Shown here piece after piece: positions 9,079 to 18,652 of a stretch of 64,000 bases of DNA (its first letter is position 1; each line of letters starts with the position of its first letter). Location of the stretch: positions 434,001 to 498,000 of the forward strand of contig CAVRYJ010000040.1 of the NCBI GenBank assembly GCA_963725425.1. Reading direction: 5' to 3'. Both the position numbers and the translations under genes were made by a program. This DNA is from Clostridium_I sp963725425. GTDB lineage: Bacteria > Bacillota > Clostridia > Clostridiales > Clostridiaceae. The notes beneath the pieces were generated by a model, which ran no database searches, had not been told where the DNA came from, and was given only the letters and a program-made list of their open reading frames with translations.

Positions 9079-9109
9079 TAAGGAGGAATTTATCTTATAT
9101 TCCTCCTTA
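9079..9109 (+). terminator. Rho-independent terminator
   Basis: Perfect 11-bp inverted repeat (9079-9089 with 9099-9109) with a 9-base loop, followed by AATTTTGTT, directly after the broken small gene ending at 9070. Confidence 0.7.
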
Positions 9110-9234
9110 AATTTTGTTACACCTTATTTTAAAATTGTTAATTACCATATTTATTATCAATTTTTTAGTGTTTCCCTTATTTTTATATTTCTTATACAAC
9201 AAAAATTTTATATTAAAATATAATGCAAAGGATG

Positions 9235-9270
9235 CTATTGTAACAAAGATTCCTACCTTTGTTACAATAG
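9235..9270. repeat. Perfect 14-bp inverted repeat
   Basis: CTATTGTAACAAAG (9235-9248) is repeated inverted at 9257-9270 with an 8-base spacer. It lies inside a possible 63-codon plus-strand frame (9114-9305) that I do not trust as a gene. A second, weaker hairpin (GAAGCATT/AATGCTTTC) lies near 9325-9350. It could be an operator or a terminator remnant. Confidence 0.6.
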
Positions 9271-9406
9271 TTCCAACCGAAAACGGAATTCCTGCTATTG
9301 CCTAAAATATGTTATGAATTGGAAGCATTATTCTAACAATGCTTTCGGTGGAAATTCAAAATATATACCAAGTATACCCTATTTGTAAAACTTTTTGGAT
9401 TAGAAT

Positions 9407-11501
9407 TTAAATTGTAAATTTATTTACTATTTTATCTAATGCAGTTGCTAATTGTTTTAATTCTTCTACAGTTCCTGTTACATTTTTAATTGCAGATTCT
9501 TGTTCTTCCATAGTGGCAGCTACTTCCTCTGTTGATGCCGCTGTTTCTTCAGTTATTGCTGATATACCTTCAATAGCTCCAATTATATCTTGTTTTCCTT
9601 CATCTACTGAATTTATGCTAACTGCAATACTTTGTATTTTTGATTTAGTATTGCCTATTGCCTCTCCGATACCCTTGAAGGCTTCTGTAGAAGTTACCAT
9701 TACAAAATTTGCTTCTTTAACTGTAGCTTTAGCTTCATCCATATTGTTTTTACCTGAGCTTATTTCACCTTGAATTTGCTTTACTATGTCACCTATCTCC
9801 TGTGTGGATACAGCTGTCTTTTCTGCAAGTTTTCTAATTTCCTCTGCTACTACTGCAAAGCCCTTTCCACTTTCACCTGCTCTTGCTGCTTCAATTGCCG
9901 CATTTAAAGCTAGTAGATTTGTCTGACTTGCAATTGCTTGAATTGTACTTACAATTTCGCCTATTAAGCTGGATTTGTTTGATAACACAGCTATATTATT
10001 AGCCACTTTTTCAGTAGCTTGTGCATTTAATGCAAGCTTTATATCAAGTTCTTTAATTGACCTACTACCGTTCTCTTGAATCTTTTCCATTTCTATTGAA
10101 TATGATATAAGACTAGTACTGCTTACTGAAATAGCCTCTATCTCATTTGTAAAGATATTTAATTTATGTACACACTTTTGTGCCTCCTTGGCTTGTTCCA
10201 CAGCTCCGTCAGCCAATGCCTCAACGGTTTGTGAAACAACAGTAATATGTGCTGCTGTTTCCTCAGTATTAGAAAAAATAGTAGTAGAATATTCTACTAC
10301 TTCAGTAGAGTCCTTCTTTAACTCTTCAACAACCTTTAGTAATTCTCCCCTCAGTTCTACTAACCCTTTTCCCATAACACCTATTTCATCTTTGCTACTT
10401 AGCATCTGATGAATGTTTTTATCATTGTATGATAAATCTAGTTTAGCTAATTTACCAATAAACCTTGTTGCTATTTCTATTGGTCGAGATATTCTTTTTC
10501 CAATAACGAAATGCAACTACTACTGAAAATATTATGCCTATAAGCATAATTAAAGCAATAATATATATTAAATTATTTAAACCTTTTAACACTTCTGAGG
10601 TAGGTACTTTCACTCCCATAATTTGTCCATTATTTAAAGTGAAATAACCCATCATCTGTTTTTTGCCTTCAAAGTTTGTCTCTAACACCATTGATTTTTT
10701 ACTAGTTAATTCATCAGTTATAAACTTATATTGCCCATTTTCTATGGTATCTAATTTATCAGTTGATTTCTCTTTTGCATCAACTGCAAAACTAAAATCC
10801 TTATTTAATAAAAATGCAGAACCAGTATCATAAATTTTTGTATTTAAAATTAGCTTTTTCAAACTTTCAAATGAAATATCCATACCTGCCACTCCAACTA
10901 ATTTATTATTAGCATACACAGGCATGGTATAAGATATCATGTTTATATTATTACTAGCTGAGTCTATATAAGGTTTTGACCATACTCCATGTCTAGCTGT
11001 AATTGCATTATAATACCAATCTAAATCCTCATTGGTTTCTGTATAATCTTTTAATGAATATGAATTGTTGCTAATATTACTGTCTTTATTTTGCTCATCA
11101 TAATTATATGCTACATCGTAAACCTTACTTCCAGCTGTAAATTTAGGATCAAAATTCATATATAGCCCTACAATACCAGTATTGCTACTACCTAAACTAT
11201 TAATTAAAGAACTTAGCTGGCTTTCATATGCACTCATATAACTTGGGTCTTTAACCTTAGAAACGTCTATTGTGCCTAAAACTAATCCTGATAACTCCTT
11301 TACAGTGTTTTCCACAGATGTAGTCTTTACTGTATATTGATTCCCTCTACTAGACGCTATATTTAATAAGTTCTCTGTGGCTTCCTGCTTTATTATATTT
11401 TGTGATTTAACAATACTTGTGATTCCTACAATAGCTGATACTAGAATTGAACAGCTCACTATAGAAACAATTATTTTAGTACTAAGCCTATTTTTCAACA
11501 A
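9407..11501 (-). pseudogene. dCache-type methyl-accepting chemotaxis protein, single frameshift
   Basis: Two overlapping frames form one receptor. The first (from TTG 11501 after AAGGTGGG) has an N-terminal membrane segment, a large extracytoplasmic dCache-like sensor (YDEQNKDSNIS through NNKLVGVAGMDISFESLKK) and a second membrane segment near residues 310-330. The second frame resumes with FVIGKRISRPIEI (HAMP) and carries the signalling domain with ALNAAIEAARAGESGKGFAV. The shift lies near 10505-10512, at the end of the second membrane segment, and not in a long homopolymer. Joined length would be about 695 residues, normal for the family. Either inactivated or a sequence error. Confidence 0.88.
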
Positions 11502-11655
11502 AATCCCACCTTATGAAATAATTTTATGATTTCTAAATGTAACACTATTATATTATCGGCTATTCTTATAGAATACTTATGTTATTCTAATGAGCATTGA
11601 TAAATAAGTAAAGTGAATGTTTCTAAGACTTTTGTGGGAAAATAAAAAAGCAAAA

Positions 11656-11681
11656 TTCCCTCAAACATCAGTCTGAGGGAA
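11656..11681 (-). terminator. Terminator of the first Bce-like ABC operon
   Basis: TTCCCTCA/TGAGGGAA 8-bp stem with a 10-base loop. Read on the minus strand it is followed by a T-rich tract (TTTTGCTTTTTTATTTT), about 110 bases after the permease stop. Confidence 0.8.
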
Positions 11682-11789
11682 CCTATACACTCTTGAATAT
11701 TTCGTTAAAATTCTAAAACTCCTTTTATATCATTCTATATAATATTAACAAAACTCATTGACGACGGATTATTAGATAATATCATATAT

Positions 11790-13799
11790 CTAATTACTGT
11801 TCTTAATAATGTTTTTTGCGCCTATATATGTGGCTAGAAAATATCCCCCATATATAATACATATACAAATTGCAGCAAATATTATATTGCCTATTATATT
11901 GGTAGCTCCTGTTTTTAACAAAATATCATTTGCCAGTTTTAATCCTGCTATAGAATGTATTATAGCCAAGCTCAAAGGTGTAAAAAAATAAATTGCTGTT
12001 TGAATAAAAATAGATTTATTGATTGTTCTTTCTTCTACTCCTATTTTCCTTAAAATCTTGTATCTTTCTATACTATCAGCACATTCAGACAATTGTTGAA
12101 GTGATAAAATAGCTACACTAGTTATTAAAAATACCAACCCCAAGTAAATTCCTATAAATGCAAAGCTAATAGAGTTACCTTGTTCTTGAACATAAGTATC
12201 TACTTTGCTATACTGACTAAATTCTCCGGATTTTGATGTGTTTTTAAATAAAGTATTTATTTTTTTAGAAATTAGTTCTTTATTGGCACTTTTATATTGA
12301 ATACATAATTTTTGTGAAAAGGGTACTGTGTGTAATTTATTAACATTTTTATCCCCCACAACAATGGTTCCATAATTATATGGATCATAACCAGTTTCAG
12401 TATTTACATATATACTTTTATCATATTTAGGCCTAAGCTCGTTACCGTTTAATTTTATTTTTATAAGATTCGTATATAAAATTTTCGTACTCTCAGTATT
12501 AGAGATAATTGCATACTCATCACCGCCCAGTTTAATAGGCTTTTTACCTTGAAGAAGCATAAGTTTGTTGAAATCGGTAAGCTTCATAGCCTCAATACTA
12601 TCAGTTAAAAGTCCTTGAATTTTCTTATTCTTATTAGCTTTTTCAATAGCATTTGGATCTAATATACTTAGATAAGAAAGTTTTGTATCATAGGTTTTAT
12701 ATTCTACATAAGAATCAGTAAAGTTGTTTATATTGATATTACTTCTTTGTAGTTCTTCTACTATAGAACCTTCTGTATTTTCTTCGCCAGGCACAGTTGC
12801 ATCTATAGTTGCATCATATGGAGTATCAAACTTAATGCTTTTTGAAAGACTGTTATTAAGAGCAAGGCCTGATGACAGCACTTCAATAGATAAAAATAGC
12901 ATTAAACATATTAAAGTTATGGAAATATAATTTGTATTTATTTTACTATTTATTTGTCTTGCTACAAACATATTTAAATTTTTAAAATATACCTTATCAT
13001 TAAATTGTAGTATTCGCATTACAAAACTTGATAAAGATATAAAGAAGAATAATGTTCCCATCCCGCCAAGAACAAATAAAATGACCCAATAATTAGATGT
13101 ACTTATTGAAAATTGATTATTTCTTATAGCCATTATATAAGCTATTATTAAAAGAATTACTGATAATAAAAATAATATAAAAGAGAATTTTTTATATTTA
13201 ATGTTTATACTTTCGTTCTTTCGTGAAGCGTATATTAAATCTATCAGCTTATATTTTGATATAGAGATATAGTTAAAAAACATTACAAAAATGAAAATAA
13301 TGCTAAAGTAGCCTATAGTTTTAAAAACAGCACTTTCTGAAAAAATGAATTTATAGTTACTCATATTTATTTCAAACATTTTAGCTGTTACCAGTGATAG
13401 TGCTTGTGATGAAAATAAACCCATCAAAAGACCTACTGCAAGGGATAAAATACCTATTATTAAAGTTTCTAAAAATAATATTTTAGATACGTTATTTCTT
13501 CCCATACCTAATGTCATATAAACTCCAAACTCTTTTTTCCTTCTCTTTATTAAAAAATTATTAGCATAGATAATTAGAAAGCTAAGTATTATTGATACCA
13601 GTATAGATAATCCAGCCATAACCTTTGTAACCATATCTATAACTTGTCTTTGGGATCCACTTATATCTTTCATTATCTTTTGTGCCTCTATAGAGTTAAA
13701 AGAGTAAAATATACATACCGCAAAAGTCAATGTTAGAAAATATATTGCATAATCTTTGAAGCTTCTTTTAAGATTTCTTATGGATAAATTATAATACAT
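11790..13799 (-). CDS. BceB-like ABC transporter permease (module 1)
   Basis: FtsX-fold permease of the antimicrobial-peptide sensing and resistance type. The N-terminal membrane helix, a helix group at residues 55-110 with the FGVYMTLGMGRNNVSKI loop typical of the family, further helices up to about 320, a large extracytoplasmic domain at about 330-540 and three C-terminal helices match BceB architecture. The preferred start is ATG 13799, behind GGAGGTGATG. It overlaps the ATPase stop by 11 bases, so the two are translationally coupled. It would work with the BceS-like kinase encoded upstream. Substrate unknown. Confidence 0.92.
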   Translation of the reverse strand: MYYNLSIRNLKRSFKDYAIYFLTLTFAVCIFYSFNSIEAQKIMKDISGSQRQVIDMVTKVMAGLSILVSIILSFLIIYANNFLIKRRKKEFGVYMTLGMGRNNVSKILFLETLIIGILSLAVGLLMGLFSSQALSLVTAKMFEINMSNYKFIFSESAVFKTIGYFSIIFIFVMFFNYISISKYKLIDLIYASRKNESINIKYKKFSFILFLLSVILLIIAYIMAIRNNQFSISTSNYWVILFVLGGMGTLFFFISLSSFVMRILQFNDKVYFKNLNMFVARQINSKINTNYISITLICLMLFLSIEVLSSGLALNNSLSKSIKFDTPYDATIDATVPGEENTEGSIVEELQRSNININNFTDSYVEYKTYDTKLSYLSILDPNAIEKANKNKKIQGLLTDSIEAMKLTDFNKLMLLQGKKPIKLGGDEYAIISNTESTKILYTNLIKIKLNGNELRPKYDKSIYVNTETGYDPYNYGTIVVGDKNVNKLHTVPFSQKLCIQYKSANKELISKKINTLFKNTSKSGEFSQYSKVDTYVQEQGNSISFAFIGIYLGLVFLITSVAILSLQQLSECADSIERYKILRKIGVEERTINKSIFIQTAIYFFTPLSLAIIHSIAGLKLANDILLKTGATNIIGNIIFAAICICIIYGGYFLATYIGAKNIIKNSN

Positions 13800-14556
13800 T
13801 ATTAACATCACCTCCAAGGAGGGTTACTACTTCAATTATTTTGTTAAAAAAGGTTTTTCTCGAATCATTTTTCCTTTCTAACTCATTAAAAATCTTCCCA
13901 TCCTTAATAAATAATATTCTTTTAGCATAACTAGCGGTAAATGCATCATGAGTTACCATTAAAATTGTAGCCTTCATTTCCTTATTTAACTTTTCAAAGG
14001 ATTCTAAAAGAAGTCTTGCCGATTTTGAATCTAAAGCACCTGTTGGTTCATCTGCTAAAATTAATGATGGGCTTGTTATAATAGCTCTAGCTGCAGCTAT
14101 TCTCTGTTTTTGGCCCCCAGACATTTCATAAGGAAATTTATTTAAAACCCCTGTTATTTCAAGCTTCTCAGCTACTTTTCCTACTAAATCCTTTATTTCT
14201 TTAACACTTCTGTTTTGAATTGTTAATGCTAATGCTATATTCTCATAAGCAGTAAGGGTATCTAAAAGGTTAAAGTCTTGAAATATAAAACCAAGTTCCT
14301 CTCTTCTAAATCTTTCTAAAGCTTTTACTTTCATTTTTGTTATATCCTTACCATTTATCACTATACTTCCCGTTGAAACATTATCTATAGTTGATACACA
14401 GTTAAGTAATGTAGTTTTTCCGCTACCGGATGGACCCATAACCCCTACAAATTCACCTTTTTCAACTTCAAAGCTTATGTTATTAATAGCTTTCGTTATC
14501 ATTCCTTTTTTGCCATAGTATTTTTCTATGTTACTAACCTTTAAAATCATTTCCAT
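13789..14556 (-). CDS. BceA-like ABC transporter ATPase (module 1)
   Basis: 255-residue nucleotide-binding subunit with Walker A GPSGSGKTTL near residue 41, Q-loop FIFQDFNLLD, signature MSGGQKQRIAAARAI, Walker B LILADEPTGALDS and switch His in MVTHDAF. The C-terminal tail FFNKIIEVVTLLGGD is characteristic of Bce-type ATPases. A regulated promoter (14609-14673) lies upstream, separate from the kinase operon. Confidence 0.95.
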   Translation of the reverse strand: MEMILKVSNIEKYYGKKGMITKAINNISFEVEKGEFVGVMGPSGSGKTTLLNCVSTIDNVSTGSIVINGKDITKMKVKALERFRREELGFIFQDFNLLDTLTAYENIALALTIQNRSVKEIKDLVGKVAEKLEITGVLNKFPYEMSGGQKQRIAAARAIITSPSLILADEPTGALDSKSARLLLESFEKLNKEMKATILMVTHDAFTASYAKRILFIKDGKIFNELERKNDSRKTFFNKIIEVVTLLGGDVNNVL

Positions 14557-14608
14557 TTTTTATTCCCCCTGCGTTTTTTATTATACATTGATTCTGTAAG
14601 CTTATTGT

Positions 14609-14673
14609 ATTATATAAACCCGCTATCTCATATTTAAATACATTACATTAATCTTTCAATAATGAAAGATTAA
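14609..14673 (-). promoter_or_regulatory. Promoter with a BceR-like inverted-repeat operator
   Basis: On the minus strand a TATAAT box (14609-14614) lies about 50 bases upstream of the ATPase start, with a poor -35 around 14632-14637. Just upstream is a perfect inverted repeat, 11-4-11 (14648-14658, 14663-14673), whose core is TCTTTCA-ATAA-TGAAAGA. A 7-4-7 inverted repeat ahead of a weak -35 is the arrangement described for BceR-like activators. Binding by the neighbouring regulator is inference. Confidence 0.65.
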
Positions 14674-14685
14674 TAAGAATAAATT

Positions 14686-14724
14686 GAGCCATATGAAAGA
14701 TCTAATTCCACCCTCATATGGCTC
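14686..14724 (-). terminator. Terminator of the first RR-HK operon
   Basis: GAGCCATATG/CATATGGCTC 10-bp stem, 27 bases past the kinase stop, followed on the minus strand by a moderately T-rich stretch. Confidence 0.65.
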
Positions 14725-14750
14725 TGCCTTATTTTAAAAAATTTCTGTTT

Positions 14751-15767
14751 TTATTGTTCCATATGAGAAAAATTACCCATAGGAAAAATTATACTAACTT
14801 TAGTTCCTAATAATTTTTTTGATGTAATTTCAATTCCTAAACCTAACTTTTTAGAAAGGTTACTGCATATATACAATCCCATCCCTGTAGATTTTCCATA
14901 CATTCTTCCATTCTCACCTGTGAAGCCTTTACTAAATACTTTTTTTAAATCACTTTCTGAAATTCCTATACCATTATCTTCGATTATTAAAGTGACATTA
15001 TTTTTATTCTTTTTAGCATATATACTTATTTGGGGATTTTCTTTTTTAGAATATTTTATAGAATTTATAATTATTTGATTTATAATAAATTCTACCCATT
15101 TTGTATCATTATATATTTCATAATCCAAGCTTTTTAAATCTAATTTAATATTTTTATAAATAAAAGTTCTTGAATTTTTCTTTACAACATTTTTAACTGA
15201 TTCTTTTAGTTTAAATTTTTTGATAATATAATCCTTGTTTACATCGGTGCTTCGTGCATAATATAGAACTTGTTCTACATACTCTTCAATATCATTTAAT
15301 TCTTCTTCTATCTTTCTAGTTGTTTCATTTTTGTTATTTTCTATTATAAGTTTTCCGCATGCAATAGGTGTTTTTATTTCATGAACCCATGACTCAATAT
15401 ACTTCTTGTATTCTCGCTGCTGCTCACTGAACTCTTTTATATGTTCGAGCATATCTCTATTTGTAACAGTTATTATTTCATAAAGGATTTTTCCATCCAT
15501 AAATTCAGGTTCAGTTATTATTTCACTTAACAAATATTTTCTGTCTAGGCCTTCTAGTTTTTTTAGTAAATTATTGTAATAATTATTCCTTTTTACATAT
15601 TCCAATATTAATGAAGATAGCATAGGAAGAAACCATAAACAAAATACAAATAAAAGTATGTATGTATAAATACCAATATAATAAAGAAAGATTATTAAAG
15701 TGAAAACTAAAACCATATTAACTAATAAAAATACTACTCTTTCTTTTAAAAAATCTAATGTTTTCAT
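14751..15767 (-). CDS. BceS-like intramembrane-sensing histidine kinase (module 1)
   Basis: 338 residues: two N-terminal membrane helices (about 10-30 and 33-55) with almost no loop between them, the mark of intramembrane-sensing kinases, then the phosphorylated His in SWVHEIKTPIACGKL near residue 130, an N box with FIINQIIINSIKYSKKE, and G boxes IEDNGIGI and GKSTGMGLYI. Kinases of this class do not sense drugs themselves but read their partner ABC transporter. The start overlaps the regulator stop by four bases (ATGA). Confidence 0.93.
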   Translation of the reverse strand: MKTLDFLKERVVFLLVNMVLVFTLIIFLYYIGIYTYILLFVFCLWFLPMLSSLILEYVKRNNYYNNLLKKLEGLDRKYLLSEIITEPEFMDGKILYEIITVTNRDMLEHIKEFSEQQREYKKYIESWVHEIKTPIACGKLIIENNKNETTRKIEEELNDIEEYVEQVLYYARSTDVNKDYIIKKFKLKESVKNVVKKNSRTFIYKNIKLDLKSLDYEIYNDTKWVEFIINQIIINSIKYSKKENPQISIYAKKNKNNVTLIIEDNGIGISESDLKKVFSKGFTGENGRMYGKSTGMGLYICSNLSKKLGLGIEITSKKLLGTKVSIIFPMGNFSHMEQ

Positions 15768-16435
15768 TCCACTATATATCCTAGTCCTCTCCTAGTTCCA
15801 ATAAAGTTTAACCTTCCTATCTCATCAAGTTTTTTTCTAAGTCTTGTTATATTTACAGATAGGCTATTATCATCCGCAAAGTAATCTGCTGACCATAAAT
15901 ATTCCATTAATTCTTCTCGTGATACTATATTACTTTTATTTCTAATTAAAAAGCTTAATATTTTCAATTCATTTTTTGTAAGCTCTATTGTTTTTTCCCC
16001 AAACATCATACTGCCATTTGCCATATTTAGCTGCAAACCTTTATGAATTAGAATATCTGTATCTTTAGAATTGGCATATGTTCTTTTTAATACAGAAGAT
16101 ATTCTTGCTAGTAAAATTTGAGTATTATAAGGCTTTGTAATAAAATCATCAGCCCCTAAATTCATACTCATCAGCTCATCAAATTCACTAGCTCTACTTG
16201 TAACAACAATAATTGGTATTTCAGATTTTTTTCTGATTTCTTTGCACAAATAATATCCATCATACACTGGTAAATTTATATCTAAAAGAATTAAATCTGG
16301 ATTAGCTGAATTAATATATTGTAGAATATTCTCGAAAAAATTAGGAGCATCTGTGCTATATCCGTATCTATTTAAAAGTTCAGTTAATTCCAATCTCATA
16401 GTTTCAGAATCTTCGATAATTAAAATGTTATGCAT
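15764..16435 (-). CDS. BceR-like OmpR-family response regulator (module 1)
   Basis: 223 residues: receiver domain with IEDSE acidic site, phospho-acceptor Asp52 in LILLDINLPVYDG and Lys in DDFITKPYN, then an OmpR-type winged helix (ELTKNELKILSFLIRN, SVNITRLRKKLDEIG, TRRGLGYIVE). The start at 16435 follows GAGGTGAA. Probable target: the inverted-repeat operator ahead of the ATPase gene. Confidence 0.95.
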   Translation of the reverse strand: MHNILIIEDSETMRLELTELLNRYGYSTDAPNFFENILQYINSANPDLILLDINLPVYDGYYLCKEIRKKSEIPIIVVTSRASEFDELMSMNLGADDFITKPYNTQILLARISSVLKRTYANSKDTDILIHKGLQLNMANGSMMFGEKTIELTKNELKILSFLIRNKSNIVSREELMEYLWSADYFADDNSLSVNITRLRKKLDEIGRLNFIGTRRGLGYIVE

Positions 16436-16880
16436 AATATTTCACCTCGATTACTGTAATATTCTCTAATATTATTATACAACAGAATTTTAAGCATTTA
16501 ATTTTTTTTACTTAACAAATTCATAGACTATACATTCTTACCCCATAATAGTCTTCCACAGTTTCTAACGAACAATAATGCTAAGCCAAGCAACTAGGCT
16601 TGCTTCTAACATACGTTAAGCATACCAAACAAGTTCATCATGTTATCGCAAGGAGCATAAAAGTTATAAATCAACTATGGTAAATAGATATAAAATATAT
16701 TACCACAAACTTCATTCTCAGAAGTGGCAATTGCTCACAATTGTATACTAATTACTAGTTTTTAGTAACAATTTTAAATTTCCTGAAACAAGCTAAAACT
16801 ATTGGCATATTCTAATTTAACATCTATTGCTTTATGACACAAACTGAAAGTTTGTAAAACTTTTGTGGGAAAAGTGTGGG
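16436..16880. other. Non-coding stretch
   Basis: Holds the promoter region of the first response-regulator gene, but no box stands out. I see no convincing coding remnant in either strand. Confidence 0.4.
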
Positions 16881-16928
16881 AAGATTAAAAGTAGCTTATT
16901 TGTTATTAAATAAGCTACTTTTAATCTT
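16881..16928. terminator. Long perfect hairpin after the SIS gene
   Basis: 20-bp perfect inverted repeat (16881-16900 with 16909-16928), loop of 8, starting 60 bases past the SIS-domain stop on the minus strand. It lacks a clean T tract on that strand, so function as a terminator is likely but not certain. Confidence 0.65.
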
Positions 16929-16987
16929 AAATCCAGTGATGTTTTTGAAATATAGTATTCAATATCTATTTATTTTCATTATATTTT

Positions 16988-17566
16988 CTATTTCAATAAA
17001 TTATCTAATGCCTTTGTAGTTTTTATCTTCTTATCAACTGCTTTGTTTATACTTCTTCTCACTAATTCAGTATATATTAAATCAACAACAAAAATCTGAG
17101 CTATTTTAGTTGAAACTGAACCTGTCTGAAATATTGTTTCTGTTGAAGCATAAGTAAGTTTAGAATCAGCATAACTCATCATCTTGGAATTTAAACTTTG
17201 GCTTATGCATATTGTTTTTACCCCTAAGTCTTTTGCAATTTTTAATGAATTAACTATTTCAATTGTATTGCATGAATGAGAAATAGCAAAAATAACTTCA
17301 TCTGTATCCATGATAGGAGACATCATAATCATAGTATGACTATCTGTATAAGCATCACAATTTATACCTATTCTCATGAATTTATATTTTGCATCGTTTG
17401 CCATAATTCCAGAGTAACCAATTCCTATGAAATTCACTTTTTTAGCTTTAGAAATCATTTTAGCAGATTTATATATTTCAGCGTAATCCATTAAGGACAT
17501 TGTTTGTTCTAATGCATTAATATTAATTGAATAAAACTTTTTTGCAATTGTTTCAATTGAAACCAT
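16988..17566 (-). CDS. RpiR-type SIS-domain protein lacking the DNA-binding domain
   Basis: 192 residues matching only the C-terminal sugar-phosphate-binding (SIS) half of RpiR/MurR regulators: KKVNFIGIGYSGIMANDAKYKF, SHTMIMMSP, DEVIFAISHSCNT and VKTICISQS. The N-terminal HTH_6 domain of about 75 residues is missing, and no ribosome site precedes the ATG. Immediately upstream lies a haloacid dehalogenase scrap, so the gene is probably a deletion remnant rather than a true short regulator. Confidence 0.7.
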   Translation of the reverse strand: MVSIETIAKKFYSININALEQTMSLMDYAEIYKSAKMISKAKKVNFIGIGYSGIMANDAKYKFMRIGINCDAYTDSHTMIMMSPIMDTDEVIFAISHSCNTIEIVNSLKIAKDLGVKTICISQSLNSKMMSYADSKLTYASTETIFQTGSVSTKIAQIFVVDLIYTELVRRSINKAVDKKIKTTKALDNLLK

Positions 17567-17632
17567 TTATCCAAGATACATTAAATCCAAAGCTTTTCGC
17601 ACCGGCTACATCCCAAGTATTACAATTAATCC
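17553..17632 (-). pseudogene. Haloacid dehalogenase (HAD) C-terminal scrap
   Basis: Right after the second kinase stop, the minus strand reads NTWDVAGAKSFGFNVSWIN and closes with TGA at 17553. This matches the conserved WDxxGAKxFGFxxxWINR segment of type II haloacid dehalogenases. Only about 25 codons remain, wedged between a kinase stop and the truncated SIS gene. Confidence 0.6.
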
Positions 17633-18652
17633 TTAGTCATCTGTAAAATTTACCATACTAGACAAAGGGAATATTAATGTAACTTTAGTTCCTTTATTCT
17701 CCTCAGAATCAATAGTAATTTTTAAGCCCAGTTTTGAACATAGCTTTTCACATAAATACAATCCCATTCCTGTACTTTTACTAAATTTTCTTCCGTTTTC
17801 ACCAGTAAATCCTTTTTCAAACACTCTATTTATATCTTTATCTATTATACCTACTCCATTATCCTCTATGGTTAACATTACTGAATTAGCTTTGTTAATT
17901 GAATATATACTTATCATGGGCTCTTTACTACTTGAGTACTTTATAGAGTTTCCTATTATCTGATTAATAATAAATTCAGTCCATTTTGTATCACTATATA
18001 CAATTTCATTTATATCTTTTATATCTAATTTTATTTTCTTATGAATAAAATCTCTATAATTTCTTTTAACTACATTCCTTACTACATTATCAAGATTAAT
18101 TTGTTTTATAATATAGTCTTTACTAACATCATCGCTTCGAGAATAATAAAGCACCTGTTCTACAAACCCCTCAATTCTATTTATCTGGAAGTCTATTTTA
18201 TTAGTTACTTCATCTCGATTATTTTCAATTATTAGCTTTGTAGAAGCTATTGGTGTTTTAATTTCATGTACCCAGGTCTCTATGTATTCTCTATATTCTA
18301 CCTGTATATCCTTATAATATTTTACATTTTCGTGCATATCTCTGCTTATCTCTTTAAGTATAGAATTTAACTTTTTCGCTTGTATAAAGTTCGCTTCCTT
18401 TATTACCGCTGGAAGTAGATATTTCTTATCTAAATTTTCTAATATGTTATTAATTTCATCATAATAATTTTTGAATTTTATAAATTCTAAAGCCATATAA
18501 GAAATTAATGGCAGAAACCAAATACAAAAGACAAATAAAATTATAATGAAATTAACATTAATAGTAATCATTATAGCTGCTAATATGATAAATAGCAGCA
18601 TGTTAGATATTATTACCAGCATTTTTTCTTTAATGAATTCACCTATACTCAT
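17633..18652 (-). CDS. BceS-like intramembrane-sensing histidine kinase (module 2)
   Basis: 339 residues with the same plan as the module 1 kinase: two adjacent membrane helices at about 10-55, ETWVHEIKTPIASTKLII with the phosphorylated His, FIINQIIGNSIKYSSS, LTIEDNGVGI and KSTGMGLYLCEKL. It overlaps its regulator gene by four bases. Its partner ATPase gene is destroyed, so the sensing circuit of this module may be dead or may borrow another ATPase. Confidence 0.93.
   Translation of the reverse strand: MSIGEFIKEKMLVIISNMLLFIILAAIMITINVNFIIILFVFCIWFLPLISYMALEFIKFKNYYDEINNILENLDKKYLLPAVIKEANFIQAKKLNSILKEISRDMHENVKYYKDIQVEYREYIETWVHEIKTPIASTKLIIENNRDEVTNKIDFQINRIEGFVEQVLYYSRSDDVSKDYIIKQINLDNVVRNVVKRNYRDFIHKKIKLDIKDINEIVYSDTKWTEFIINQIIGNSIKYSSSKEPMISIYSINKANSVMLTIEDNGVGIIDKDINRVFEKGFTGENGRKFSKSTGMGLYLCEKLCSKLGLKITIDSEENKGTKVTLIFPLSSMVNFTDD

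Noticed and set aside
9114..9305. 63-codon plus-strand ORF with a hydrophobic start
   Set aside because: It begins inside a terminator-like region without a ribosome site, and its second half is formed by an inverted repeat, so open frame alone is not enough.
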